Shown in pieces: positions 22,278-35,547 of a stretch of DNA of 64,000 nucleotides. This stretch comes from Bigelowiella natans CCMP2755 (taxonomy: Eukaryota > Cercozoa > Chlorarachniophyceae): assembly GCA_000320545.1 (NCBI GenBank), contig ADNK01001927.1, positions 129,232 to 193,231 on the forward strand, given 5' to 3'. The notes under the pieces are model-generated. The model saw only the letters and a list, made by a program, of their open reading frames with translations, was not told where the DNA came from and did no database searches. Within the stretch, counting starts at the first letter, position 1. Each line of letters starts with the position of its first letter. The position numbers and the translations under genes are program-made.

Positions 22278-23654
22278 ATGAGCCAAGTGAAAAAGAAAAA
22301 TGTTGTAAACATGTCCCGGCTACATTTAGCAGCAGCCTCGGGCTCTATTACAGAGGTTTTGTGCTCCACACTAAAGATGTGTTTTGTTCCAGACAGTCAT
22401 TATTTATAACACCACTTTCAGTTGGACGAGCTTATTTCAATGAAATACGATGTGAATGCTGTCTCCAATGAGGTGAAAGCTCCTTGAAACTTGTGAAGCA
22501 TTAGGACCAATTAAAGTTACCATTGATATACAGAGTTCAAATGGAAGACAAACACCGCTAATGCTTGCCGCCAGAAATGGTCATCTGGAGCCAGTAATTA
22601 AATTGCTAAAATCGGGTAAGTAAGTAGTATCTATCTGCGACCACACTTCTATTTCCTATTTCGCAAGAACTAGTATTTGATTCATGCTGTATGTCTTATC
22701 GAAAAGGCGCCCACCTTGAGACTCAGGATTCGTACGGACAGACAGCCTTGCTGAGAGGTTTAAATATTTCAAAAGAAAGGATCAATAAATTAACTTCACG
22801 TTACGTTATTATAGGAATTCGCGGCAGGCAAATAGCCGTAATTAGGGTAATCCTTGAGCACAAAGCCAATCCAGATCACCAGGTGTGTAATCAGTACAAT
22901 ACTGCTGGTGGTGGTGTAATCTATCTCCATTATCAAAACCATGTACCTAATGTTGTCTTCGACATCATCCTTGACGGTTAATATCAGGACCACTATGGAG
23001 TTACTGCGCTGCACATGGCTGTGGAAATGGACAGTGCAGAGATGGTAGTTGTAGTAATACTAAGTAGTAGTAGTAGCAGCAGCAGCAGCAGCAGCAGCTT
23101 TAGGAGGCATATACTTCTGATTCTACTTCTGGTTCTACTTCTCTCATCTTATGGCTGTACGACAACACAATCTACTTTACAGGTATCTCTTCTTGTCGGC
23201 TTTGGGGCAAATGTGGAAAAAAAGAGTAATAATAAATGTCAATTTCCATTTATGACCCCATTCCGGCTCGCTTGCGCTCTCAACAGCTTGGAATCTGCTC
23301 AAGAGCTTCTCGACCTAAAGGTTTCATCCCAATAAACCTAAAAAAATCTGAATTATGCAACTCCACTAAACTACCTCTCCTTCTTAGGCCGACGTAGATT
23401 CAAAGGACGCTCATGGCACGACTGCCCTCTTAGATGCCCTCTCCAGACAGAGAAACGTAATTAAAATCTTGCAGCATGATTTGGTTGGGATTGGTATCTT
23501 TAAGGAGTGAAACTGTCATTATTATTTTGCGGAAAGGCATTTAAAAAGAAGAGTTACACCGACAGTTATTGGTTATATTTAGGATCTAATCTGTCTAATC
23601 CTCCGGCACAATCCAAATCTATATGCATCTTCACGACAGGTGATACTTAGCACA

Positions 23655-23696
<42 letters not shown>

Positions 23697-26600
23697 TATT
23701 TATGTACATATAATATTTACATAAGTTTTATCGGAATTCAATTTTGTTTTACTACTTTCGCTTTTCACTTAGACCGAGGGCGTGATGCCCTTATCCTACG
23801 CAGCGGGGAAACTTAAAACTCCGTTTCTAGTTCTCTTGGTAGAAGCCAAAGCTGGTATTACTTTGCGAAGTAACAACCCATTATCTTGTATCTAAATTAA
23901 TGTATGTACAGATGTGAATAAGATTGATCTCGGAGGAAAGACTGCACTGCACTTTGCGGCTCGTACGAATAACGTTGCTGCCATTGAGTATTTGTTGAGA
24001 GTTGGCGCTGATTATACTCTGCGAGATAAAACAAATCGAGACCCTGCAACTTATGGGGCGCAATACGGTTCAAAGGGAGCGGTGAAGATTCTGGAAGCTG
24101 CGTGGATGAATTCTGGTGGATCGCCGCGTACTGCAGACCCCCTCTCCCTGGTCAAACAGAAGTACATTTTGAGTAAGAAACTAGGAGAAGGCGCCTTCGG
24201 AAAAGTTTTGGCCGTGACGCATAAAAAGAGTGGAAACGAATATGCATGCAAATTCATAAAGCGCAAGAAGCTTTCCGAGAGTGCAGAGGCCTATCTTGAT
24301 AGTGAGATACAGATCATGTTTGAAGTACCACATCCCGGAATATGCCGCTTGTACGAGGTTATAAAGACAAAGCAGGCAGTTTGTTTGATCATGGAGGTTC
24401 TTAAGGGTGGAGACGTGCTGAAACGTATCGTAGAGAAGGACATACTAGACGAAAAAGAAGCTGCGAAGATCGTACGGTCGGTTGCAAGTACTTTGGGATT
24501 CTTGCACGGGCTAGGTATCATACACAGAGATCTGAAACCAGACAACCTCATGTACCGCTCCACTGATCCTGGTTCTGAAGTGGTTATTGTTGATTTCGGA
24601 GTAGCTAAACATCTAGAAGAAAAACAGAAATTCGCACAGTCTGCTTGCGGAACCCCTCTATATCTAGCACCTGAGGTAATCGTAGGACCACAATACACAA
24701 ACATGTGCGACATGTGGTCTCTTGGCGTTATCCTGTACGTAATGCTGTGCGGACGACCACCTTTCTATGCGAAGGATAGATCACAGCTGTTCCGAAAAAT
24801 AAAGGAAGGCAACTTTGCATTCCCAGAGAAATACTGGCGCAATGTGTCTCAGGGTGCGAAGGACTTGATAGGAAAACTACTAGTGGTGGAACCAACAAAA
24901 AGGGCGACTCCTAAGCAGGTTGCTGCAGATCCATGGATCCGCAAATATGCCGTGTTGAATATCGAAGAAAAGGACGATAAGTCGTCTGATCAGGAAAAGA
25001 AGAAACAAGAGCTCATGGCGGAAGGTTTCGCGTCTCTCTCCCGAACAGTAAAGTTCCTTGTAGCCGTGAAGAGGCTATATCACCGTTTTGACCTTGGAAG
25101 TATCGACGGGGCATCTTTACGACTATTGGGAGCGTACAGGCAGGGGATGTTTAAGAACAACCGCAGCAGCAAAAATAACAGTATCTCTGCCGCCTCCTGT
25201 TGGAGTCTTATGTCGCGACGAGTGACTGATTTCTCTTCTATGAGTCTCCAACCCCTTATGGCTGTAAAAGTGAAGAACTTCGAGGGGGATTTTGTAATTG
25301 AACGGAAATACAAGGGAGATTTGCCTGGAATGAAAGACCATTGGTGGGTTAGCGGCAGTGAGGGCCAAATGCATGTTGTATCTCCTGCTCATATAACGCC
25401 AATTAGTAGCAGTGGAAAAGCACTCCCGACTCCGAGCCGCCGCTACTCCTTTCACAAGAACAATAACAATAAGCATGGTGGTGATGATGATGATGATGGC
25501 CACAACCTATCCCGTCCTGCTGACGACAGCGGAAGCAGCAGCAGCATTACTAAAGCTGTTGCAATGAATATAAGCCTGGAGCATAACATGAGACTCGTTG
25601 GACCCTCGAAGTATCAGGGTAAATATGCGTCGTGGGCTATGAGAGGCTCAAAGGACGATTTGATGGAGTTGATGTGCCGAAAGGACAGGTTCACTCTTAT
25701 GTTTTGGGATCACATGCGCTTGTTTATCAAAAAGTTTGCAGGGGAACAAAAGGAAGAGCACGAAATGGTTTCTGAGGCAAAGAGAATTCAATTGATGTTC
25801 TTAAAAACAAAATCAACTCTTAAGCTCTCACTTCCGAAAGAAACAATTCGCAAGCTAGATCAATCTATCACTGCCAATAAAGTTAACGCTCACATATTTG
25901 ACAAAGCGGCGCATATGTGCCAAGCTTTCATCCAAAAGAATCTCTGGGTAGAAATAAAGACCCTTGTCTCTGAATTTAAGAAAATCCTTAAAAATGCTCG
26001 ATCGGAGCAACACCACAGCCTTAGGAAGCGTCTTTCGCTAGTCTTTCCTAAACGACTACTGGACCTTATGGGCTGCAAAGTTACCAACGTGCCGGAAGGG
26101 AATTCACTCGATGGACAAATAATATCGAGCACTATTCAGATTGCCTCCTTGCAGAATGGCGAAGAGCAGGACAACGACCTTAAGGTCAAGTTGCACAAGA
26201 TATTGAGCTCTGAACGATATGTAGAACTTAACGCATTGGCCAAGGTTGTGGGAGAAGATTCAGATTTACTTGTACCTGGTAGGAGGCTTTACTATGCCGC
26301 CATTGTGAAGAAGAAGTCACGAATGGTATTCTCCAGCTCAAGCGAGAGGAAGCTAGTGCTGTGTAACGATATAATAGCATGGCTGACGCCCAAACTGAAG
26401 CTGAAAACTTTCTTGCCTCTCTCTGAACTTGAATGTCTTGAATTCAAAGGTGAATCTCGATTCGCGATAAACCATAGCAAGAAGACTTACGAGTTCTACT
26501 GTAATAATGACATCGAAGCCAAACAATGGGTTCAGATAATTAACCGTACAAAGCAAGAATGGAAGCAATTGGGCCAGAATCGTAGGAAAACTACCCAGCC

Positions 26601-28290
26601 ACAAAGCGAAGGTGTTCTGAGCGACATACGACATAAGCGGGAACAGGCATTTTCTAGAATGAAGAAGCAAGCACTCAGAGACCTTATCAAACGCATGAAG
26701 AAGCCTGTGGAAGTCAAAAGCAGATCGAAAGGATTTCAAACACACGCAAACTCATTCGTTGGGGAGGACTTTGTAAAATGGATTGTGAAAGAAAAGCTGG
26801 TTCCAACCCCTCAGGAAGCAGTAAGGATAGGAAACGAATTGGTAGTAAGCGGTTACATTGAGCACGTGTCAGGAGATCATGGCTTCCGAAACAATAATAT
26901 TCTTTATAAGATAAACGAGAAACTGGTGAAAGTTGGCGATAAGGGTGCGGCAGTAGTACGCACACTTGGCAATAACAATAGCTACTCAGCGTCACGAAGT
27001 ATGTCTACAAAGCAAGGAGGAGGAGGAGGCGCACACCGGATAACATGGCTTGAGTGCCAAGCTAAGATAGTATGGAAAGTGGAGGGAAGAACACGTATAC
27101 CCCATGCTGTTCTGTGTCTATGGAACGAAGATGCACCAGGAAATGACGACAACATAACCTTGGCAGAAGCACGTGCTGTGGCAGATTCAAAGGATCCTCT
27201 CAAGCTTAGAGTCATTCCCGGTGGAGTCAATGTTAGTGAAGATGAGAGCTACTATGAAGAGTACCAGATCAAGTTTGAAAGTAAAGAAATTTGTGATAAG
27301 TGGCTGTGTATATTGAATGATCTCCAATTGGACCATGAGAAACAAGAACGGACAATACGAAGAATAATCGATCGTGCGGAAAATGTTGTACTCAACCTCG
27401 AAACTATCCAGATCTCTAAAGAAGAGACAGCAAGAGGAGGGGGAGGAGGAGTAGTAGTTAATGGTGGTGCGGAGGCAAAGCGGGTAATAAAAACGAAGAA
27501 GACATGTGGGCATCATTCAGTTTGAAATCAACACCTTATGATGATGCAGTCATGTTTACACACATCCACCCTATTAAGTATCATCATCATCATCATTGTT
27601 ATCACATCTTCATATCTCCAACTTTGGTTGATTTATTTGTAAAGCAGATATCTAACGGTGATGGTGGGGAGGGTACATACTGGATAACCGCTGGGGGAGA
27701 CGTAAAGAAGCTGTTTGTTGAGGTACTGCCAACTATGATTATTATGATGATAAGAAATTCAGATCTTGTGCATCTTATGGCTTTCATTGCTATGCCTTCC
27801 CATGCTGAGAAGCATAGCTTACAATACACATTTTTTCTCATCAACTCACCCGCGACAACTTTTTTCAATTTTAGAAAATATTTCAATAAAATTATTTAGA
27901 AATTGCAAAAAGCTGATCAAAAAATTTTTGGGTAACTTATGACTTTTTGCTGCAGCCCTTTTTACAAGCTGATGACTTTCCACATCCTTCAAAATCACGT
28001 GCAGAGTTGGAAGAAGTTATTCTACAGGTGTGAGTTCAATCATTAATTAATGAAATTTATTTCCTTCGTCTTTTGCAGACATAATGGATGAATTCTGTTG
28101 TACGTAGAGTTTAAATGCTTACTTCACCGAACTCGTGGAAGAAGTTTCGACGGACTCAATATCAGCATTGTGGAAGGTGGTGTCAAATCATGGCCATGAG
28201 TGCATGCTTTGTATACACCTACTTTTGCATTTATTTGTTTCCCTATATCATTAGCTTTTAACGACGAACACAAGATTCAAAATCTCCTGA
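22278..28290 (+). CDS. Ankyrin-repeat / CaMK-type kinase / RGS / PH / DEP / PH protein, about 1527 aa
   Basis: Exons: 22278-22355, 22422-22472, 22534-22615, 22707-22757, 22815-22882, 22988-23044, 23183-23320, 23388-23483, 23583-23639, 23773-23854, 23912-27483, 27648-27722, 27956-28027, 28108-28176, 28255-28290, all in phase. Residues 1-330 are ankyrin repeats (GRQTPLMLAARNGH, GVTALHMAVEM, GKTALHFAARTNN). A complete kinase domain follows at 338-599: GEGAFGKV loop, ACKF lysine, HRDLKPDN, DFG, APE, DMWSLGVILYVML. It is of CaMK type and looks active. Around 700-750 is an SH3-like stretch (tentative). An RGS domain at 829-944 (FWDHMRLF, FDKAAHMCQAF) precedes a PH domain at 1039-1134, a DEP domain at 1175-1256 and a second PH-like domain at 1314-1391. 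RGS domains speed GTP hydrolysis on G-alpha; PH and DEP domains target membranes. Without the GTAATA donor at 27484 the frame would stop at 27525. Confidence 0.9.
23649..23694. repeat. Intronic (CA)n microsatellite
   Basis: A CA array lies in the intron between 23639 and 23773 of the kinase gene. Confidence 0.9.
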
Positions 28291-29368
28291 TGAGGACGAC
28301 ATAAAGATCCATAGAAGTTCTGATCGAAAGTGACAGCTGTGCAATGTATGACAGGTTTTAAAAAAATGCTACACCCATTTCCATGCGCGCTAGAATGTTT
28401 TTCATTTCATGGTCTCATCATTCGGCCACGTATTGCCCGTCACCAATGCGCACATGCGACGCCTGTGATCATTAGCCGCCACAAGGTGCATCGTATCATT
28501 TCACGTGTTTTGGGGCTGGGGCATGCTAGCATGGGAGGTGAAAATGTGATGGTTCAATCCATCCTGGCTAGCTGGGCGATTGCGCTCTCTAGCTCTAGCT
28601 CAAAAATGCAATTGAATGTGACATGTGTGTGATGCCACCAATGCAATGCTGTGTTGCAAACAAGTTGCGCAGTTAGCTGTTGCACCAGCATGCCAGCCCA
28701 TGACAAAGCTAGAAAGCCGCAACGCACAGCCGCATGCTTCTCAACACATGCAAGCAAGTTTGATCTGCTGCGCTCAAGTGGCATGCAGTCAGCACAATGA
28801 ACAATGGACATGGCAATGGCATGCACACACACGTGCACATGTGTGCATGTGCATCGCACATGTGATGTCACGTGTCCATGATGAGCAGACACAGCAACAC
28901 CATGTGGACACATGTGTCCCTGTGCGTGTAGCCGTCTACGACATGTGCACATCGCACACTTCACATGTACCCATAGCTACACATGTGCCAAATGATGGCG
29001 CTCACATGTGCATGCATGCATCCAGGCACATGTCTAGATGTGTAGTGGCTTGTTTGGTGCATGTGTGGATGTGAACAGAGCATGTGTGCTTTTTAGGTAC
29101 ATGTGGTGTGCATGGGTACATGTGTTCCTTACGCGTACACGTACATGGACATATGTGTCCCTATGATACGATGTAGCACAACTAGAAAGCAACAATTACG
29201 TTCCGTCGTTTGAAAGTGTATACGATAGTTATAAAAGTGAAGCAAATCATTTTCAATTATCCTGAGTGCACTGCAATAGCTACCGTGGTTTTTAAATGAA
29301 CAGGACTTATTAACACATTGGATTTGAGGAGGCCCATCATCATGGAACAGCAGCCAAGGTTCCGAGAG
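28291..29368. other. CATG/ACATGT-rich island between convergent genes
   Basis: Between the 3' ends of the kinase and Churchill genes, 28320-29170 has the island composition. The right half, 28835-29150, carries about ten acatgt hexamers within alternating purine-pyrimidine sequence (cacatgtg, gtgcatgtgc). A palindrome catgctagcatg lies near 28524. Open frames on both strands have no motif. The last 200 bases are ordinary 3' flank of the Churchill gene. Confidence 0.5.
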
Positions 29369-30274
29369 CTACTCCCATTCCTCTTCCTCGTCGCCGTCTG
29401 AAATTGCATCTGATGTCTCTTGACATACCAAGATTGATTTCCTCAATATCGCTAATTGATCTTGTATTTGTCCAGTTTTATCCTCTTCCTTTTTTCTTTC
29501 CATATCCGAATCTCCAGCTTTTTCAACTTCATGCTAAGAGATGAACGTTCATATTATTGATTCGATTCCACTTTGATTCATCCTACGTTGATTATAATCT
29601 CTGCACCCCCATCCTTACATCATTGGGGACTCTCCTCAATAGTATGGACAGCAAATCATCACACGCTCTAAGCTTCACCACATAACCTTTATCATATTAT
29701 GTTTTTTTGTTTTCCGGCTAACCTCATGTCGATGTGTATTGGAATCTTCAGCTTCGCACTCAAGATTCGTAGTATGTTCTCCGCGTCCACAAAGAGGACA
29801 TTCCATTAGATATTCCTATGAGACAACCTTGGTTTCAATAAGCTAAGTATACACCGATATTACTATTTATGCGTACTTGCGTCTTGCCGTCGGCCTCGAA
29901 GCTGTAAAAGTGCTCACATATTTCGTGACCACATGTCGAGCATACGTGCTTATAAGTAATAGTCTCGGTGTAAAGATCATCCTCGTCCTCATCCTCAACA
30001 TATTTTCTGAAGATATGCGTACATTGGAAGACATAACGTACTGCTTATTTGCTGTAATGTACCTTTCAACAACTTTTAATAGAGTTTTTTTCTTGCATTT
30101 TGCACAGGCTTTGAAGTTTAAAACGTATGTACCAGTTTCCTAGAAACCCAATTTAATTGTGATGTATTCGAGTAGTCAATTGTGATATCATCTTCAGAGT
30201 AATTTAATGGAGTAGCATACAAGACAGACACTTCCTCGTTCGGGGCGAAATTCATTGAGGCAATCCTTGCACAT
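29369..30274 (-). CDS. CHURC1: Churchill (CHURC1) homologue with acidic C-terminal extension, 172 aa
   Basis: Five exons, 30221-30274, 30063-30139, 29877-30006, 29723-29815 and 29369-29533, join in phase. The product begins MCKDCLNEFRPERG, matching the Churchill start (MCxxC, then a basic PxRG). It continues through TYVLNFKACAKC, ITYKHVCSTCGHEICEHFYSF and EYLMECPLCGRGEHT. These supply the CxxC and histidine ligands of the family's multi-zinc fold. In vertebrates Churchill is a zinc-binding regulator of gene expression in the embryo; in a protist only the fold can be assigned. The animal protein is about 112 residues. Here about 60 extra residues follow, helical and strongly acidic, ending DGDEEEEWE. 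The gene is head to head with CCDC40, 67 bp between start codons. Confidence 0.88.
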
Positions 30275-30341
30275 TCGTGATTATGCTTCGCTGTCTTATT
30301 AGCTCTACTAGTTGGATGTATTTTCATGTCGCACATGTAAA
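30275..30341. promoter_or_regulatory. Probable shared divergent promoter / 5' leaders
   Basis: Only 67 bp separate the start codon of the Churchill gene (minus) from that of the CCDC40 gene (plus). Both transcripts must start within this stretch or inside the opposing gene's first exon. No TATA box is visible. The assignment rests on geometry alone. Confidence 0.4.
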
Positions 30342-33250
30342 ATGGAGGACGTTTCTCAACCAGATATTGTCTCTTGGAGATTTCCTGGAGTTTGTCGTTT
30401 TGGACGGAACAGTAGACGTTACCTCCATCAACCCCTTGGCCTGAGCTTCACCACCCTCTCTTCCCCTTGCGCACAGAGTTGTGGCAACGTTGTCCGTTAA
30501 TCGTGGCAAAAAAAGGAAAAGAATTGAGTTCTACCAAATCTCGCCCTGAGGAAACTATTAGAAATGGACGTTCAACCAGAGGAGGGAGGCGTATCTGCCC
30601 CAAGAGGTGCATATCGAGCCCATTATTCATAATGTGCAAATTAATATGGTGGCTTTGTGTCGAAGTGTAGCTGACTTATGATTTAGCTTATCTGAATTTA
30701 GATAACATATCTTTTGTCACAATATTCATCCCAGCAGCCGAGGATGGAATGGAAATTCCTATTCAGCATCATGACGAAGAAGACATTGATGAGGTGAAGT
30801 GCAGTACTACAACCTAAATCACTTACGCATGATGATGAAGAACACTCCACCCAAATTGATTCAATTGCATTTTAAATAAGGATGAGGACGAAGATGACGA
30901 AGTGGACCCAAACCATCAGTTGTTGGATAGAGTGCAAAGGGCATTGTATGAGCAGCTCAGCAAGAGAAAGGAAGCTCTCGAGATTAAGATAAGAGACAGG
31001 AAAGAAGCAGTCTCGAGGATAGTAAAGCAAAGAGAGCAAACTGGTGAGATGGAAATTACTGAATTAGTTAGCATCTTGACAGAAGAACATCCGATCATAA
31101 AATAAACTTAATACTACTTCCTATTACTCGATATCTACTAGGTGTGGAACTTTATGGCTTCCAACAACAACTTGCAAAATTGCAGCAGGATTTGGAGTCA
31201 AAGCATGATTTTATGGCTCAAAACCGTGAGACTAGGAAGGTGGCTGAGAAGCGTGTTAAATATCTCGAGACAGTCGTGGAAGGTATTTACTACTTACGAT
31301 TATTCAGCTTGATGTCCTCCTCCGTTTATTCTTTTCATCCAGATACTTAAATTGACGTTTTATTCCGTTTACGGTGAACTATGAATATAATAGATGTTAC
31401 ACGCAAAAAAGACTTAATGGAGAACAAAAGGCTTGATGAACAAAAAAAGCTTGATGAGATTAGAATCACAGTGAAACAGATCGAAGAGCACAACAATCAA
31501 CTTAAAGGAGAAATCAAGGTAGTATTTCCTCCTAGTGTCTTTTTGATCTTATAATAACAAATATGGTACATTATAGGTTACTCGTCGAGCAGCTATTGGG
31601 ACCGAGGTAGGAATGAAAGAAGCGGAGAAGGAAAAAAGAGAACAAGATATACTAATTGATGAGCTCAACGAGAAAATAAAGTCAATTGCAGAAGAAATGA
31701 GACTGTATGTAGCCCAGATTGCTAGCCAGCAAAAACAGACGGAATTAGCAAAGACAACACTTGCTGAGGCAGAGAAAGAGATTAAGGATATCAATATTCA
31801 AAAGAGGGAGTATATACAACGGTGGAAAACATCACTCACCGGGATGAAGCGCAGAGATGAAAGCTTGCAGATAACGCAAGCAGCTCTTCAAAAATTGCAA
31901 GAGCAAAGAAGAGGTGTTGAGGTTGAGATTATTGGTCTCAAAAAGAATATATCGGAAGAACAAGAAAAGAACGAAAGGCTAACAGGTAGTAGTTCAGTTG
32001 AAATGAAGGAGATAAACCGAAGTAGTGAGTGCCTCTTAAGTAATAATAGTAGCTTCCATTTTCACGAATATATTGCACATGCAATTTTAGTGTCTCCATA
32101 TACAAAATTAGTGAAGAACTAAATCTAAATTATTCCTTAGCTATCCAAACAAAGCTTGAGACAGAACTCAAGTTTCTTGAGTCTCAAAATGAGAATGTCG
32201 TTGAAGATATAAAAGTGAGTAACAGCCAGCATTTGGCAGAAAAATCATCCTAAACTCTTATGCATAACGAGTGCAAATCCTGGTGTTGATAAAGAGTATT
32301 GTTGTTTTTCCTTCCTCTTTCCTCCTTCCTTCCTCCCATAATTTCACCAATCAAGGTGAAGCAAGATTCGTTCGAAAAAGTTCAGATCTCCCTTAATGCT
32401 TCTGAAGATCATCTCAAGAAGGAGAAGTTGCTCGCAAAGCGTGGAGAAGATGCTTGCAAGCAAATTCATAAACAAATCGAGAAATTGGTCAGTTTTGTAA
32501 TGACTTTTATCTTTTCACATCTTACTTGTTAGCAGAAGAAAAAAATCAAGGATCAATCAATAGATTGGCGTTATGGAATGTCGTTGTCATCAATCCCATC
32601 TTATGTGTGGCATACTACTAATCAGGCGCAAAAAAGGCAACAACTTGAAAACAAAATTGAACTAGAGCTCAAGGGAGAGATTGACACACTGAAGAGAGGT
32701 CAGAAGCACTGTCTTGGGAAAAATAGTCAATAACTCAGAACAGCCTATTGACCATCAAATTATATTCTCACACACTAATCATTTCATCACCTTGAGATAC
32801 AAGCAAACCATGTTTATCTATGATGAAGTGAAACACACACACACACACATATGAAATAATGACAATATATGCTGTGACATCTATCATAACTAGGGAAATG
32901 CTTAATATTATTGACGGTAGAAGTGATAATAGATCCCCCTTCGTTTGCCACTTAGTCTCTATATATTTCACGCGTGATGCGATTTTATAATTATTACTGC
33001 AGGCAAGAAAGGCGTTGCAAAGGGTGTAATTAAGCTGCGAGCAGATATCCAAAAGAAGGATTTAGAGATCGCAGATACCCGCAACGAACTTGCTCGTGTG
33101 CGGGTTGACATTCTGAACACCACAGCATTCCATAAGCAGCTCGAATCAACGCTCAAGGAATATGAAGCTGAATTAGCGGTGTGTACTTCTTCTTCTTACA
33201 ATATATCCTTACGTCCTTCCTTCTTGTATGAAGATAATTTAAATAATATT

Positions 33251-33313
<63 letters not shown>

Positions 33314-35512
33314 AAGATGTGTAAATGCATGTGGACTTCTTATGAAGTGCAGCAAAAGATGTATTACAGTGTATAAATATACTTAGAAGATGGTCGTTCA
33401 TAAATATATAACGCACCAAAGAGAGCTGTATTACTTATGCTACGACGAATATTATTCAATAGGAAAAGGATAAAATCATCAACAAATATGAGTCAGAGCT
33501 AAAAGCAAGTAAAACAACATCACACAACAAAGATTCTTTTCTCATAGTCATAATAATAATCATGAGCATTATGAACAATGGTATGACTAATGGTATCACT
33601 AAATCTCTTTTAACTCACCAACCACAACCTGCAAGTTGTTTGTTTTTGCAACTTGGACTAAATGTGTGTGCACATCACTTTAGCTTCGCTCAAGATCGAA
33701 AGGAAGCAGATTTATATTGCCAGACTCAATAAAAAGTAAAATTATAACACATCGATTTACTTCATGAAACCGAACGATCAACCAAATTTTGTTTGAAGAA
33801 CTACTAGATTTATAAATCTGCACGCACATTAAATTGAGGCATCATAGTTTTCTCTTTGGCACCACTGCGAAGAAGTTGTGAGATTATATATGTGTGTGTA
33901 TATTAATGTGTGTAAATATATACAAATGGACAGATATGATGAGTTGACGGCGAATGACAGTGAGGAAAATACAGGCCCCCTTGAAGCAACTATAAAAACA
34001 TTAAAAAGGTATGTGGTACTCACCATCCTAAGTAGCAGCTGTAGTAGGAGGAGGAGGGGGGGTGGAAGAGGAAGAGGAGTAAGAAAGACTCAACACAAAG
34101 AAGACCCTTCTCCTCCTCCTCCTCCCCCTCCTTTTACTGCTGCCTATTACACTGTTCAGCTTCTTGCCATGCTGCTCTAAAACTTGCATGCATACACAAA
34201 TACAAACATACATCCATACATACATACTACGACTTCTGCTACTATCCTATAGCTAAATGCTTATTGAAAGGACTGCTGCTGCTGTAAATGTGACTGCTAT
34301 CACAATCACTCACATAGCATACAAAATCTCAATTCCAGTGTCTTTGTATTATTACTTCGCTAAATCCATTTAATATTTTCGTTGGTTCATTATTTTCCTC
34401 CTCCTATTGTTCATTCTTCTTCTCATTGTTTATAATCCAAAGGGACATTGAGCACTTCAAAACTGAAACGGCTCACCAACAGCGAAAGTGGATTGGCCTG
34501 CAAAACACACTGGTCAACCTTGCCCAAGAAACAGGACAGATTGACAAAAAATCTGCTGAAATGCGGTCAAAGATCAGCGTACTTGAGCAAAAGAACCTAC
34601 GCATTAAGAGCCAAACGAAACATGAACAAAACGAAGGAAAAGCTCTCAACACACTTATTCGCCACTTACATTTCGATGCTAAGAAGTTAAACGACATGAT
34701 CGCTAAATCTGAGATATTAGCGAAGGAAATATCCTCCTCGAATTACACGGCAGAACAAGACTTTGCAAACGAATTAAAGTCTCTCTCTGACGCCTCCAAG
34801 GTAACCTTTTCCGTGAAGAAGAAAGGCACTTAGATAAAATACCATGTAATTGATAAAAGTCAACCAGCGAGAGAGCACCGAATAATGCGACAATAAACAC
34901 ATACATACATACTACTCTCGTGACTAGAATTAATAATCCCAGGCTCGCCAAGATAAAATACAGGCCTTGAAGACTGAGAAAGAAGAAACAATTCAAAAAG
35001 TCATTGAAGCAGAGAAAATGGTAGTAGGAGCACCGAAGTATTAGTAGTAGGAGTAGGAGTCTATTTGAGCTCTGCAGCGGTTCATATATTTATAACATGT
35101 GCACGTGTATGCAATAGCATGAATAGTATATTAGTTTTAGTAGTAGTATTCACTTTGGTTGCTGCAATGATGATGAAGATGAGCTCTCTGGTCATAAATA
35201 ATACTATTTGTAATAAAACCATAAGCTATATTTTATGAGAGTTGTATTTGAATTGTATCAAGATAAATATTTTAAGTTAATACAATAACATACGTTGATA
35301 ATAAAGGTGATGCTGATGGAGAAGAAGATACAATTAGAAAGAGAGACTCACGCTGCTATAGACCCTGAGTTCGGTCAACCTGAGATAAAAGGTACTACAT
35401 GCTACCACTACCACTACTACTACTACTACTACTACTAGTAGTACTACTACAACGGCAATCATATCATCATGCAGGCCAATTACGATTAAAATTTAAAACA
35501 AAGCATCACATT

Positions 35513-35547
<35 letters not shown>

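Noticed and set aside
28330-29074. Open frames of 100-149 codons in the 28-kb island.
   Set aside because: Rich in His, Met, Cys and Ala from catg/tgca words, open on both strands, and without motifs or splice pattern.
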